DNA of 64,000 bases, from assembly GCA_965219495.1 (NCBI GenBank), contig OZ244777.1, positions 2,294,001 to 2,358,000 on the forward strand, given 5' to 3'. Of this stretch, positions 8,689 through 18,385 are shown piece after piece (position 1 is the stretch's first letter; every line of letters starts with the position of its first letter). The notes beneath the pieces were generated by a model that worked only from the letters and a program-made list of their open reading frames with translations, had not been told where the DNA came from and made no database searches. The position numbers were made by a program, and so were the translations under genes. The DNA comes from CAZPXZ01 sp965219495. Its GTDB lineage: Bacteria > Pseudomonadota > Alphaproteobacteria > Rhodobacterales > CAZPXZ01.

Positions 8689-10212
8689 TTAGTCGTCCTT
8701 GATTGCAGATGTCCTTAGTTCAGGCAATTGGAGAGTATTCAGTTTCCCGAACCCATCCCTTGGCAAACTCTCGGTGAATGAAATGCTTTTCGGCATTTGC
8801 TCTGCAGAGAGTAGCGACAAACAGAATGTGCGAAGATGCAACAGATTCAAGCCTGCCGACGAGGACTTTGGTACGATCAGGGCATGTACTCGTTGCCCCC
8901 AGTCGCGATCGTCAACACCGAATACGGCAACATCCACAATTGCAGGATGCTTGAGGAGGGCGGCTTCAACCCTCTCCGGATGGATCTTTACCCCTCCACT
9001 GATAATGATGTCGTCTCGTCTTCCTTCCAAGAATACGAAACCGTCGTCGTCGACCCAGCCGATGTCGCCGAAGCACTGGTATCCGTCTCGATCCCGTTGA
9101 GCCTGCACCTCGGGATCCAAATATTCCGCTGTCTGGGCGCCGTGAGTCTGCTTCATGTAAATTGCTCCAACCGTCCCCGCAGGCAGCAATTGCTGGTTCT
9201 CATCATAAATCCGGACATCGCATTCAAATGGTCTGCCGACGGATCCACGTTTCTGCAGCCACTCCTTGCCGGTGATAATTGTCTGCCCGGCATTTTCGCC
9301 GGAACCGTACATTTCGAAGACGCGGTCAGGTCCGAGGATTTCTATCCACGCTTCCTTCAGCCAAATGGGACAAGGCGCTCCGGTGTGGTAGAGGGATTCA
9401 ATGCTGCCGAAGCTGCACGTGCATGTCTTCAGACAATCGAGCATTCTCACCATCATGGTGGGAACAACCACCATGAATTGCACCTTATAAACGTCGATGG
9501 CCTTCAAGGCTTCGAATGAATCGAATTTTTCCATCAGGATCAGTCGCTGCCGTTCAAAAAGACCCATATGCGCCCAGGTCAAAGGAGCGTTGTGCGACAT
9601 GCTTCCCGTGACCAACTGCACCTGTCCGGGACGAAATCCCAGCGCCGGCGCGACGTTTCCCCAAGCGCAGCCGGGTTCGTGCAACCACGGGCGATTGTCC
9701 GCCATGAACTTCGGGATACCCGTGGATCCGCCAGACAGAATTAACTTTCCAGGCAGCGCAACCTTGTCGTCTACTGGCGTACGGTCACCTTTCTCCATTG
9801 CCCGCAAGATTTCGGATTCTTTGATCGTTCTCGCAACATCGCATTCGAACGCATCTTTGCAGATGACGATTCGCACGCCCGCTTTGACGAACAAGGCCTC
9901 CATCTGGGATGCAGGCGCTGTCGGATCGACGGCCAAGATCGTTGAGCCCATCCGCCAGACCGCCAGCACGGATGCGATGTGCGATAAACCGTTTTGCAAC
10001 GCGACCGCGATGATGGCGTGACCTTCTCGATACTCTTCAGCTCTCCGTTCGAGGAGGTTGGCTATGCGGTCTATCTTCTTATCCAACTCGGTCCAAGTGA
10101 CATCGAATGATCGCCCGCGAGTTAGAACTGTAATCGCTGGCTGGGAACCATGTATTATTGCGCGGTGCCGGATGCGCTCGCTGAATGAAATTACGCGCCG
10201 TGGACGGGTCAT
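8689..10212 (-). CDS. AMP-dependent acyl-CoA synthetase/ligase
   Basis: A 507-residue ANL-superfamily adenylating enzyme that would activate a carboxylic acid with ATP and CoA. Core motifs in order: LILSGGSTGIPKF (phosphate loop), EMYGSGENAGQT (A5), GDIGWVDDDGFVFLEGRRDDIIISGGVKIHPERVE (A7-A8 hinge) and LPRDGFGKLN with the catalytic Lys near the end. The phosphate loop is slightly divergent from SSGTTGxPK. It is the last gene of the catabolic operon, 28 bp after an enoyl-CoA hydratase, so it probably makes the CoA ester of a pathway acid. Confidence 0.9.
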   Translation of the reverse strand: MTRPRRVISFSERIRHRAIIHGSQPAITVLTRGRSFDVTWTELDKKIDRIANLLERRAEEYREGHAIIAVALQNGLSHIASVLAVWRMGSTILAVDPTAPASQMEALFVKAGVRIVICKDAFECDVARTIKESEILRAMEKGDRTPVDDKVALPGKLILSGGSTGIPKFMADNRPWLHEPGCAWGNVAPALGFRPGQVQLVTGSMSHNAPLTWAHMGLFERQRLILMEKFDSFEALKAIDVYKVQFMVVVPTMMVRMLDCLKTCTCSFGSIESLYHTGAPCPIWLKEAWIEILGPDRVFEMYGSGENAGQTIITGKEWLQKRGSVGRPFECDVRIYDENQQLLPAGTVGAIYMKQTHGAQTAEYLDPEVQAQRDRDGYQCFGDIGWVDDDGFVFLEGRRDDIIISGGVKIHPERVEAALLKHPAIVDVAVFGVDDRDWGQRVHALIVPKSSSAGLNLLHLRTFCLSLLSAEQMPKSISFTESLPRDGFGKLNTLQLPELRTSAIKDD

Positions 10213-10240
10213 ATCGGTCGGGCCCTACAAGACGGTTGGA

Positions 10241-11011
10241 TTACCGGCCGGTGAAGCGAGGTTGCCTTTTCTCGATGAAGGCCTGGATGCCCTCGTCATG
10301 ATCGTCGGTTTGCCACAAAATCAACTTGCGTTCCAAACTGAGGCTTTCGTCAAGCGGATACCGAAAGGAATCGAGCACTTCCTGTTTGATCATCCTTATC
10401 GCAATCGGGGACATTGCGGCGATAGTCTCGGCGATTTCCACGGATCTCGAAACAGTCGCACCTGCCGGACACACTTCCACCGCCAATCCCCAGTCCAATG
10501 CCGTGGCGGCATCGATGAATGCACCGGTCATCATCATCCACAAGGCGCGTGTCTTGCCGATTGCGCGTGGCAGTCGTTGCGTGCCGCCATCGCCGGGAAA
10601 CGCCGCGATTCGCACTTCTGGAAAGCCTAGCCTGGCGGTCTCTCCGAGAATGACGACGTCACACAGCAACATGAGTTCGCATCCACCACCCAGCGCAAAT
10701 CCATTGACTGCCGCAATGATCGGCTTGGAATACCCTTCTATAGTCTTCCAGGCCTCGAGGCGGTCACGTTGGCCCCACATAGGAATCCCATCTTGGGGCA
10801 TTTCCTTTATATCAGCACCTGCGGAGAATGCTGTTGCGTCACCGGTCAGGACAATCGAGCGAATATCATCGTTGTTTTCCGCATCCCGCAGGACCTGGGC
10901 GAATTCCCACAGCAATTTCCGGTTGAGCGCGTTCCGGGCAGCTGGCCGATCGAATTGAATCAACAATACACCCGGCGCAGGCTGGGATGTGACGATGCAT
11001 TCCATGGTCAA
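10241..11011 (-). CDS. Enoyl-CoA hydratase/isomerase family protein
   Basis: A 256-residue crotonase-fold enzyme. The oxyanion-hole segments AFSAGADIKEM and NGFALGGGCELMLLCDVVI are intact. One catalytic Glu position of classic hydratases falls in ARLGFPEVRIAAFPGDGGTQRLPRAIG, which keeps the family GxPE element. Product could be hydration, isomerisation or hydrolysis of a CoA thioester. Its ATG overlaps the stop of the DapA-like gene by 4 bp. Confidence 0.9.
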   Translation of the reverse strand: MTMECIVTSQPAPGVLLIQFDRPAARNALNRKLLWEFAQVLRDAENNDDIRSIVLTGDATAFSAGADIKEMPQDGIPMWGQRDRLEAWKTIEGYSKPIIAAVNGFALGGGCELMLLCDVVILGETARLGFPEVRIAAFPGDGGTQRLPRAIGKTRALWMMMTGAFIDAATALDWGLAVEVCPAGATVSRSVEIAETIAAMSPIAIRMIKQEVLDSFRYPLDESLSLERKLILWQTDDHDEGIQAFIEKRQPRFTGR

Positions 11012-11985
11012 CGAACTCCAACCTTCGATTTCACGGGCAGGTCGCCCGCAAGGCAGCCGCCCGCTTGCAACCCCGACTGCACCGCGGCGAGAATGCGAGT
11101 CTTATCCGCTGGAGCCGGAAGTAGAAGAGGCAGACGCGGCATCGCCTCGGCAATAACGCCGAGTTCCTTCAGCGCGACTTTCATGCGCGTATGCATGTCC
11201 ATTGACGGCGGATGACCGTAGATCGCGTCGATGAATGGCTGCATCGTCTCGTTCACGGCCCTCATTCTTCCGAGATCCATCGCCTCGGCCGCATCCCACA
11301 ATTCAATGAGCGCGTCGGGGAGAAGGCTCGTTAGCCCGGACAGAATGCCGTCGGCCCCAAAAGCTGCCTGAGCGAAGAGCCACCTGAAATTCGAGGCAAG
11401 TACCGCCGTGTCAGGCGCTTCTTGTCGAATTCGACGTACATTTTCCTCGTAGACCGAGATATCGTTGCTGCCTTCCTTGATGGCGACAACAGATGGGTGT
11501 TTTGCAATCTCCATCAAGACTTCCGTGGAGTATCCGGCTCCTGACTGTATCGGATACTGGAAAATGGAAATCGGCAGCTTCGTCTTGCATGCAACGGCAT
11601 CGACATACGATGTAGCTATCCGGGCGATACTACCGGCGCCGCCGGAGAACTGCGGAAATGGAAACAAGACCGCGATATCGGCTCCCGCCGCTTCCACCGC
11701 TTTGGCCCGATCAATGGCGTCTTGCGTGTTGTAGCAGACAATCCCGCCCATCAACGTGACGCTGTCGCCGATATGCTTGCGTGTCACCTCGATAACATGA
11801 TCCTGTTCCCCGTCGGTCAGGGCGGCAGCTTCACCGGCGTGGCCATTGACGAAAACTGCCGTGATGCCCGGTCTCAGGGCGCAATAGTCCAGCAAACGTT
11901 TGAAACTATCCCAATCGATCTCGCCGGAGCGATCGAATGGCATCAGAGTTGCGACGACAACGCCTCTTATCTTATCTCTCTGCAT
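11008..11985 (-). CDS. Dihydrodipicolinate synthase/N-acetylneuraminate lyase family aldolase
   Basis: A 325-residue class I aldolase. The Schiff-base Lys lies in VVAIKEGSND, the Tyr segment appears as ISIFQYPIQSG, and NGHAGEAAALT replaces the GTTGE loop of true DapA. The altered loop argues for a catabolic aldolase or hydratase-aldolase acting on a 2-oxo acid rather than lysine synthesis. It overlaps the CoA-transferase gene by 14 bp and the hydratase by 4 bp. Confidence 0.88.
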   Translation of the reverse strand: MQRDKIRGVVVATLMPFDRSGEIDWDSFKRLLDYCALRPGITAVFVNGHAGEAAALTDGEQDHVIEVTRKHIGDSVTLMGGIVCYNTQDAIDRAKAVEAAGADIAVLFPFPQFSGGAGSIARIATSYVDAVACKTKLPISIFQYPIQSGAGYSTEVLMEIAKHPSVVAIKEGSNDISVYEENVRRIRQEAPDTAVLASNFRWLFAQAAFGADGILSGLTSLLPDALIELWDAAEAMDLGRMRAVNETMQPFIDAIYGHPPSMDMHTRMKVALKELGVIAEAMPRLPLLLPAPADKTRILAAVQSGLQAGGCLAGDLPVKSKVGVR

Positions 11986-13558
11986 GGTTTCTCCTCCGTT
12001 TGACCGGGTGCCAGCGTTCCCTATCGAGGCCCATTCTCTCGTCCGCGAACAGGCGCGGGTCCATCGGTTTCAGCGAGTCCGAGATGACGGGCTGGAAGCC
12101 CATTCGTTCGATCACGTCCTGATGAAGTCGCACGCCCGGCGCGATTTCGATCAGCGTCAAACCGGCCTCGGAAAGCTCGAAGACCGCTCGTTCGGTGATG
12201 TACAGCGCTTTCTTTCCCTGTTTGACCGCCCGCCCGGCGCTAAAGCTGACTTGCCCTACAGAACCGACGAACTTGTTGAAGTTTCCGTCCGTCCGGATAA
12301 GTAGTTTTCCATCCTCGATTAGGATATCGCTCTTGCCGCCCGTCAGCAGACCGCTAAACACCACGCGTTCGGCATTCTGAGTGATGTTGATGAAGCCTCC
12401 GGCTCCATCGGCGCGGTCGCCGAAGCGGGTGACGTTGACATTCCCCTCCCTATCGACTTCAGCGAACGACACGAAAGCACAATCGAGGCCGCCGCCATCG
12501 TAGAAGTCAAATTGGTAGGGCTGGTCGATTATGGCGCGCGGATTGACGGCCGAACCGAATTCGCGTCCATAGCCGGGCACGCCGCCGATCACGCCGGACT
12601 CGACGGTTAAAGTCAGGTCGTCAGAGATTCCTTCCTCGGCCACCACGTTGGGAATCATTGCTGAGACGCCGACGCCGAGATTCACGACATCGCCAGGTCG
12701 CAGCTCCAATGCCGCCCGCCGAGCGATAATCCTTTTCAGACTAAGCGGATCAGGACTGATATCCGTGAGCGGCGCCTTGGTTTCCCCCGATCTACTCGGT
12801 TCGTAGGAGGTCGAATATGTTTGCATCTGTTCTGAATCGATCACGAAATGATCGATCAGATATCCCGGAATCTTTACCAGCTGGGGGTGTAGCGCGCCAC
12901 GCCGGGCGAGGCGCTTGACTTGGCAAATCACTATCCCGCCATTCGACCTGACGGCCTGTGCGATCGAGAGATCTTCCCGTGTCGTGGCTTCGTGTTCCAT
13001 GGACACATACCCGTCTTCGTCCGCCGTCGTTCCACGGATGAATGCGACATTGGGGCGAGGCATCCGGTAAAACAGCCACTCCTGGCCGACCATACTTATG
13101 ACCTCGATCAGGTCGTCTTTCGTAGCATCATTCATCTTGCCGCCCTCGAGGCGAGGATCGACATATGTATCGAGGCCGACATGCGTGATCACGCCGGGCT
13201 GGCCCGATGCGAGCGCCCGAGTCATCTGCGAAATGACGCCTTGTGGAAAATTGTAGGCGCGAAGTCGGTCGTTGCGTATAAGCTCCATAAACGGGAGCTG
13301 CAGCCCGAAATTACCGCCAATCACGCATCCGACAAGACCATCTTGCGCCAAGTGACAAAGTCCCTTTTCGGTGACCGCGCCGATGCCAGTGACATGAGCG
13401 AGCGTGATCGCGCGTGGCTCTCGGGAGTGCAGGAAACGTTGTCCCAGAGCTGACAGAAGCGCTTCCGGGACTCCCATTCCGCCGTTGCCTCCGACAAAAA
13501 GGACATCGTTGGATCTCACGAGTTTCACCGCATCATGCGAATTCAATATGTTGATCAT
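11972..13558 (-). CDS. Family I CoA-transferase (propionate/acyl-CoA:acetate type)
   Basis: A 528-residue fused alpha-beta CoA-transferase that would swap CoA between carboxylic acids through a glutamyl-CoA intermediate. The N-terminal half has VGGNGGMGVPEALLSAL; the C-terminal half has the catalytic glutamate E320 in TVESGVIGGVPGYG, and the glycine loop VNLGVGVSAMIPNVV. Length fits the YdiF/propionate CoA-transferase type. Its ATG overlaps the stop of the tautomerase gene as ATGA. Confidence 0.9.
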   Translation of the reverse strand: MINILNSHDAVKLVRSNDVLFVGGNGGMGVPEALLSALGQRFLHSREPRAITLAHVTGIGAVTEKGLCHLAQDGLVGCVIGGNFGLQLPFMELIRNDRLRAYNFPQGVISQMTRALASGQPGVITHVGLDTYVDPRLEGGKMNDATKDDLIEVISMVGQEWLFYRMPRPNVAFIRGTTADEDGYVSMEHEATTREDLSIAQAVRSNGGIVICQVKRLARRGALHPQLVKIPGYLIDHFVIDSEQMQTYSTSYEPSRSGETKAPLTDISPDPLSLKRIIARRAALELRPGDVVNLGVGVSAMIPNVVAEEGISDDLTLTVESGVIGGVPGYGREFGSAVNPRAIIDQPYQFDFYDGGGLDCAFVSFAEVDREGNVNVTRFGDRADGAGGFINITQNAERVVFSGLLTGGKSDILIEDGKLLIRTDGNFNKFVGSVGQVSFSAGRAVKQGKKALYITERAVFELSEAGLTLIEIAPGVRLHQDVIERMGFQPVISDSLKPMDPRLFADERMGLDRERWHPVKRRRNHAER

Positions 13559-13953
13559 GGCACGTTATTCCGGTCTATTTTCGAAGGGTCGTCTGATCGC
13601 AAGACGCCGGCGTGCGCCACTTCATTTTGCTCTCTTTCGATAAAGTGGATTGCGATGTCTTGTTCCGGCCACTTCAAAACGCATGAAGCAGCCCGGTTCA
13701 AAGCCTCAGCCAGGCGGCGGCGACTCTCGACATCACCGGACAGGGCGTAGACCTCGATGAAGATTCGACATCGTTCTTCCTACCCGAGAACGCCGCAGCG
13801 GGAGTACAGATCATTGTCGAATTGGTGCACGTGGATCGTCACGATGTCAGGCGAGACATTCGGAGTCTTGACGATCGCGTCCGTTGCCTTTGCGCACAAT
13901 TCGCGACGCCGCGCCTCGTTGGTACTGGCACTTGGGATTTCCAAGAAGGGCAT
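13555..13953 (-). pseudogene. Two-unit tautomerase interrupted by an in-frame amber codon
   Basis: From the ATG at 13953 the protein starts MPFLEIPSASTNEARRREL, a 4-oxalocrotonate tautomerase/MIF-type unit with the required Pro after Met. After 57 residues (GVLG) there is an in-frame TAG at 13780-13782. The same frame then continues as EERCRIFIEVYALSGDVESRR through HAGVLRSDDP and stops at 13555, where the TGA overlaps the ATG of the CoA-transferase. Two tandem beta-alpha-beta units in about 131 residues match fused tautomerases of the cis-CaaD/MSAD size. Either the gene was broken by one point mutation, the amber is read through, or it is a sequencing error. The 57-residue first unit might fold on its own. 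Confidence 0.75.
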
Positions 13954-15230
13954 GCCAGCACGCAGCCCCTGAAATCGGCGATGTTTCCGAACGCTTGCCG
14001 TGCTGGACTAGAACCGACATTTGCTCTCTATACTCTTCCACTGCGAATGACTCGCCCTCGCGACCGAGTCCGCTTTCGCTGAATTCGCCAAACGGAACTT
14101 CGGGAAATCCGTCCATCCATGCGTCAACCCGGACGCTACCCGCCCGGATCTTCTTGATTGCGCAGAATTCGGCGTCGGCATCCGCCGTCCATGCTCCCCC
14201 TGAATGACCGTAGCGTGTGGAATTGATGGCGCCGATCGCTTCATCAAGCCCGGAAAACGGAATCATCGAAACCACCGGCCCGAATATCTCGTCGTGACTT
14301 TCCCTGTGCTCCGCGCCTGTCGGCGAATTTACCATCGGCTTGCAACACAGTCCTTTGGAACCATCCTGACGCTCTCCGCCGGTGAGAAAAGCCCGATCTT
14401 CTTCACGAGCGCGGCCGACATATTGATCGATCTCGTTGATCCGGAATTCGTTGACAACGGCTCCAACCTTTACAAGAGCGTTAAGAGGTTCGCCGAAGGG
14501 AGCCCTTGCAGCGCGTTCAGCGACGAGATTCGAGAACGCATGCAGCACATCCTCGTGAACCAGTACCGGACTGGACGATTGACAGCATTGTCCAGCGTTG
14601 AACAAGAAGCCATGCACGACGGCGTCAGCTGCAAGCTCCATGTCCGTGTCCCGGCACACGGTCAATGCGTTCTTGCCGCCGAGTTCCAGCGCAACTTTCT
14701 TTATGGGACCCATTTACGAGAGTCAAAAGGGACTCCCGACACTGTTCCACGCCGAGGCGGGGCAACCCCCCATCCTTCGTCTTCCCCCCGGCCGGCGCCA
14801 CGGGAAGCGGTTTCCCGCCATTTCCCACCCATGAACGGGCCAATGCCCGCTGCAAGTCGTATCACCGGTTCCGGCGCTTTCAGCCTTGTTTCCAGTACAA
14901 GGGAGGATAGAGGCGCCAAAGCGCCAATTCAAGGATATTGTTACTTTGACAATCCCCTATCCATTCGGCGATGCAGAGGAGTATGCCTGCCCCCGCACTG
15001 GCTGGCATGTTGGGCCGGACACCATGGTCGAAGGCCTTCCTCGCGGCGCGAACGGCATTCTCGACATTCTCTTTTGTGGTAAGTGCATATCGAGTGTCTT
15101 CCTGCCGATGCGTGGGACTGGAACGGACTATCCGTTCTCTCTCTTCAACCGGAATCAACGATCCATCTATCAGCATTGAATGGTCGCTCACGGCTTTGTC
15201 GAGCGGTTGCACCGGTACGAAATGCATCAT
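13847..15230 (-). pseudogene. Aldehyde dehydrogenase with the middle third missing
   Basis: The minus strand holds an N-terminal ALDH piece from 15230 (LIDGSLIPVEERERIV, later ENVENAVRAARKAFDHG) that stops at 14880. A C-terminal piece runs from 14713 to 13847 with KKVALELGGKNALTV, the catalytic-Cys segment FNAGQCCQSS, EIFGPVVSMIPF and FGEFSESGLGREG. About 165 bp of unrelated sequence joins them, and roughly 120 residues covering much of the cofactor domain are absent. The C-terminal frame runs on past the expected end and over the tautomerase start, so its own stop may also be lost. A functional enzyme is unlikely. Confidence 0.8.
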
Positions 15231-15246
15231 TATTGACCTTGAGGTT

Positions 15247-16833
15247 CTAGATCCCGGCTGAAATGAAGTGCGCTGCGCGTTCGGCGATCATGATCGTCGG
15301 GGCATTCGTATTGCCGCTGATCTGGGTGGGCATGATGGAGGAATCGCACACGCGAACGTTGGCGGCGCCGTGAAGACGGAGCTTCTGGTCGACGACGGAC
15401 ATGTCATCTTCGCCCATCTTGCATGTTCCGACCGGGTGATAATCCATTTTCCCCCAATTACGGGCATGCCGGATCAGATCGTCTGTACTCTCCAGGTTTT
15501 CACCGGGCAGAATTTCCCGACTGATGTATTTGGAGAGTATCGGTGTGCGGATGACCTGGCGAGCAAACTCCAGGCCAGCGATGCCGTGTTCCAGGTCATA
15601 GGGATCCGTCAGGAATTGCGGATCAATCAGCGGAGGCGTGTCGGGCTTGGAGTCTTTCAGAGTCACCGTTCCTCGGCTGCGCGGACGAAGCACATTGCTT
15701 GCGACCGTAACGCCATAGGCCGAGATCCTCTCGATTCCGTGCGGCATGACAGGAGCCGCCATCAAATGAATTTGGACATCGGGTTCCGTCAGGTCTGATG
15801 TGGTGCGCACGAAAGCGCCGGCTTCACCGAGCGTGGATGTCAAGGGTCCGGTACGATTGTGCAGGTACTGTAACGCCCACAGCGCTTGTTGGACGTACTT
15901 GTCATCTCCAAAGAAGCCATAAGGCCCGTTGAGTTCCGCGACCACGGGCAGATTGAAATGCTCCTGAAGGTTCATTCCAACACCGGGCAGATCGATAAGC
16001 GGGTTGATTCCGAGCGCCGAAAGCTCTTCGCCACGGCCGACGCCGCTGAGCATCAGAAGCTTCGGAGAACCGATCGCGCCGGATGTGACCAATAGCTCAC
16101 GTACGATACGAACCTCTTCCCGGCGGCCGGACGTCCGAGACTGCAGGCTGACCGCGCGATCGCCGTCAAATATGATCCTGTCGGCGGTAGCGTTGCTTGT
16201 AACCGTAAGATTCGGGCGCCCCAGCACCGGCTTCAAGTAGCACGTCGCTGCACTGGCCCGCCTGCCACGGTAAGTCGTCGTCTGATGAAGACCTACCCCT
16301 TCCTGCCGCTCACCGTTGAAGTCGGCTGTGAAGGGCACACCCAACTGCTGCACTGCCTGAACCATCTTGCGGGTTATTGGTTGAATCCCCACCGGATCCG
16401 ACACCCGAAGCGGCCCGTCAGTGCCGTGATAGCTGTCGGCAAGTCGATTGTTGGCCTCTGCCTTCTTGAAGAAGGGAATCACGTGCTTGTAGGACCACTC
16501 GTTACACCCCAATCGGGACCATTCGTCATAGTCCGACCGTGCGCCCCGGGTGTAGATCATCGCATTGATGGACGACGCCCCTCCGACTACGCGCCCCTGC
16601 GGGTACCAGAGTTCTCGATCGTTCAGCTCTTTCTGCGGAACGGTTGAATATCCCCAGTTAAATTCGGAGGGCTTCAGTTTCGCATAGCCAGCGGGAATGT
16701 GGAGATAGGGATGTCGATCCCGCGGTCCGGCTTCGAGCAGCAGTACCGAAACTCCGGCGTCCGCCGAGAGTCTATTCGCCAGGACGCACCCGGCCGGCCC
16801 CGCGCCGGCAATCACATAGTCAAAAGTCCGCAC
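15247..16833 (-). CDS. GMC-family FAD-dependent oxidoreductase
   Basis: A 528-residue glucose-methanol-choline oxidoreductase, likely an alcohol or choline-type dehydrogenase feeding electrons to the respiratory chain. The FAD-binding loop is YVIAGAGPAGCVLANRLS, followed by LLLEAG and VVGGASSINAMIYTRG. The C-terminal signature reads VCDSSIMPTQISGNTNAPTIMIAERAA with the conserved Asn, and HPVGTCKMG carries the active-site His. First gene of the leftward operon; 17 bp ahead of the broken ALDH, which would have taken its aldehyde product. Confidence 0.92.
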   Translation of the reverse strand: MRTFDYVIAGAGPAGCVLANRLSADAGVSVLLLEAGPRDRHPYLHIPAGYAKLKPSEFNWGYSTVPQKELNDRELWYPQGRVVGGASSINAMIYTRGARSDYDEWSRLGCNEWSYKHVIPFFKKAEANNRLADSYHGTDGPLRVSDPVGIQPITRKMVQAVQQLGVPFTADFNGERQEGVGLHQTTTYRGRRASAATCYLKPVLGRPNLTVTSNATADRIIFDGDRAVSLQSRTSGRREEVRIVRELLVTSGAIGSPKLLMLSGVGRGEELSALGINPLIDLPGVGMNLQEHFNLPVVAELNGPYGFFGDDKYVQQALWALQYLHNRTGPLTSTLGEAGAFVRTTSDLTEPDVQIHLMAAPVMPHGIERISAYGVTVASNVLRPRSRGTVTLKDSKPDTPPLIDPQFLTDPYDLEHGIAGLEFARQVIRTPILSKYISREILPGENLESTDDLIRHARNWGKMDYHPVGTCKMGEDDMSVVDQKLRLHGAANVRVCDSSIMPTQISGNTNAPTIMIAERAAHFISAGI

Positions 16834-16884
16834 CTTAAACCCTGCGCTCGATATTCGTCATTTCTAGCGGAGCCGTTGCTATCC

Positions 16885-16898
16885 TACAAGCGCTTGCA
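16885..16898. promoter_or_regulatory. LacI-type operator O1
   Basis: TACAAGCGCTTGCA is a near-perfect palindrome around a central CG (six of seven half-site positions pair), the standard shape of LacI/GalR-family operators. It lies 52 bp upstream of the GMC oxidoreductase start on the leftward side. Confidence 0.6.
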
Positions 16899-17003
16899 AG
16901 AAACATGCAGGTCCCTCACACCTCTCACGATACCAAAGCACGAGATCGCCGGACATCCAATCGATTTTCACGAATTTCCTCACAATAAAGCCTGCGAGCG
17001 CAT

Positions 17004-17017
17004 TGCAAACGATTGTA
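17004..17017. promoter_or_regulatory. LacI-type operator O2
   Basis: TGCAAACGATTGTA shows a central CG with T-CAA-C matching in both half sites (five of seven). It lies 119 bp from O1, centre to centre, and 46 bp before the binding-protein ATG. Confidence 0.5.
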
Positions 17018-17030
17018 AGAAATGCTACGG

Positions 17031-17044
17031 TTCAAGCGTTTGAA
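17031..17044. promoter_or_regulatory. LacI-type operator O3
   Basis: TTCAAGCGTTTGAA is a palindrome with a central CG (six of seven pairs). Its centre is 27 bp from O2 and it ends 18 bp before the binding-protein ATG, where bound repressor would block transcription. Confidence 0.6.
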
Positions 17045-17062
17045 AACATGGAGGGTTTCTTA

Positions 17063-18385
17063 ATGTCGATCAAATCACTCAACGCAAATATCAATCGTCG
17101 TAACCTAATAAAATTGGGATTGCTTGGAGGGGCCGCGGTCAGCGGACTGCCTTCCTTGGCGCCTATAGCCGCTGCGCAAGATCTGCCCAACATCGATCTT
17201 GGGAACAAGACGGTGCGGTGGGGGTCTTTGCCTTCAACAAACCAGGCTTGGGTCGTGCTGGGTTCACGCAAAGGATTCCTGGAAGACGTGGGCCTTTCCA
17301 TGGCCAACGGCGTTCCCAAGATCGTGCAGGAGCCTCAGGCTATCGCCCAGGTAAACAACAATGAGCTCGACATCTGCGGCCATTATTTTGGCGGCATCAT
17401 TCAGGCCTTAAATCGCGTCGATAACATTCGGCCATTCTTCTGCTACAGTTTTTTCCAGGGGCGAACCATCCTTTCTCCTCCCGATGCCGGCATCAAGTCA
17501 GTGGAAGAATTCCTGGCCGAGGGGATGTCATGGAAGGAAGCGGCCACTGCCGCCATCGCCCAGATGAAGGGCCAACAATTCGCGATCATGAATGCGCCCA
17601 GCGTGCTTCCCTGGATCAATCTCGCGCTCGAACAGGGCGGTCTCAAGCTCGAGGACACCGAGGCGATCCCGCTAGAAGATCCGCGCGTGGTGCAGCTTGC
17701 ATTGAGCGGACGGGTGAACTACGCCTCCCCGGCGGGCGCCGTTCAGATTTATCAGCTCCAGCACCAGGCCGGCTGGAAGTCGGTGATCGACATGCCCCTG
17801 ATGGTGCGATCAATGCCGAGTGGGAAAGCGGCCCTCAGCGACTTCTTGCATTATGACCTCATCATGTGCACAGAGGATTATCTCAACAACAATACAGAGA
17901 CCATTTATCGCGCGACTACGGCAATGTTCCGCACGCTCGACTACATGTTCGGGTCAGACCGCATGATGGCTTATTCGGAATACGCGCCGTTTATCAACGC
18001 GGCAAACGGTTCGAACCTTGACGCGGAAGCGATCAGATACATCTTTGACGTGATGGATCCGTTCTTCCCCTTCTCCGAGCAGGAGGAAATCTGGGAAAAC
18101 GCGGAGAGCCCGCTCTATTACAAGAACATCTACGAACCGCAGATCAAGCGCCTCGTCGAGACCGGTGCCTTGCCGGACCGGGTCTACGATCTGGACAAAA
18201 TGTTCGTGGCAAAATCGATCTTCGAGGACCTTCGTGAAATGAAGAAATCTTCGGAGGCATTTCTGGCGAAGGTCGATGACAGCCTTGAGGGCGAAAAGCT
18301 CGCAATCGCTAAAGCTGCCACCGAACACTTCAAGAATTTCAACTACTATGACTCTGATCGCTTGCTTCGGGCGTTGTATGGCTGA
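17063..18385 (+). CDS. NitT/TauT-type ABC importer substrate-binding protein (Tat-exported)
   Basis: A 440-residue binding protein. The start at 17063 is fixed by GGAGGG at 17050-17055 with a seven-base spacer. The leader NRRNLIKLGLLGGAAVSGLPSLAPIAAAQ has a twin-arginine motif and an Ala-x-Ala-type cleavage site. The mature part (WGSLPSTNQAWVVLGSRKGFLED) resembles SsuA/TauA-like proteins, but the chain is longer than their usual 320-350 residues. It heads a rightward operon with two permeases and one ATPase; the LacI-type operators upstream suggest induction by a pathway ligand. Confidence 0.85.
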   Translation: MSIKSLNANINRRNLIKLGLLGGAAVSGLPSLAPIAAAQDLPNIDLGNKTVRWGSLPSTNQAWVVLGSRKGFLEDVGLSMANGVPKIVQEPQAIAQVNNNELDICGHYFGGIIQALNRVDNIRPFFCYSFFQGRTILSPPDAGIKSVEEFLAEGMSWKEAATAAIAQMKGQQFAIMNAPSVLPWINLALEQGGLKLEDTEAIPLEDPRVVQLALSGRVNYASPAGAVQIYQLQHQAGWKSVIDMPLMVRSMPSGKAALSDFLHYDLIMCTEDYLNNNTETIYRATTAMFRTLDYMFGSDRMMAYSEYAPFINAANGSNLDAEAIRYIFDVMDPFFPFSEQEEIWENAESPLYYKNIYEPQIKRLVETGALPDRVYDLDKMFVAKSIFEDLREMKKSSEAFLAKVDDSLEGEKLAIAKAATEHFKNFNYYDSDRLLRALYG

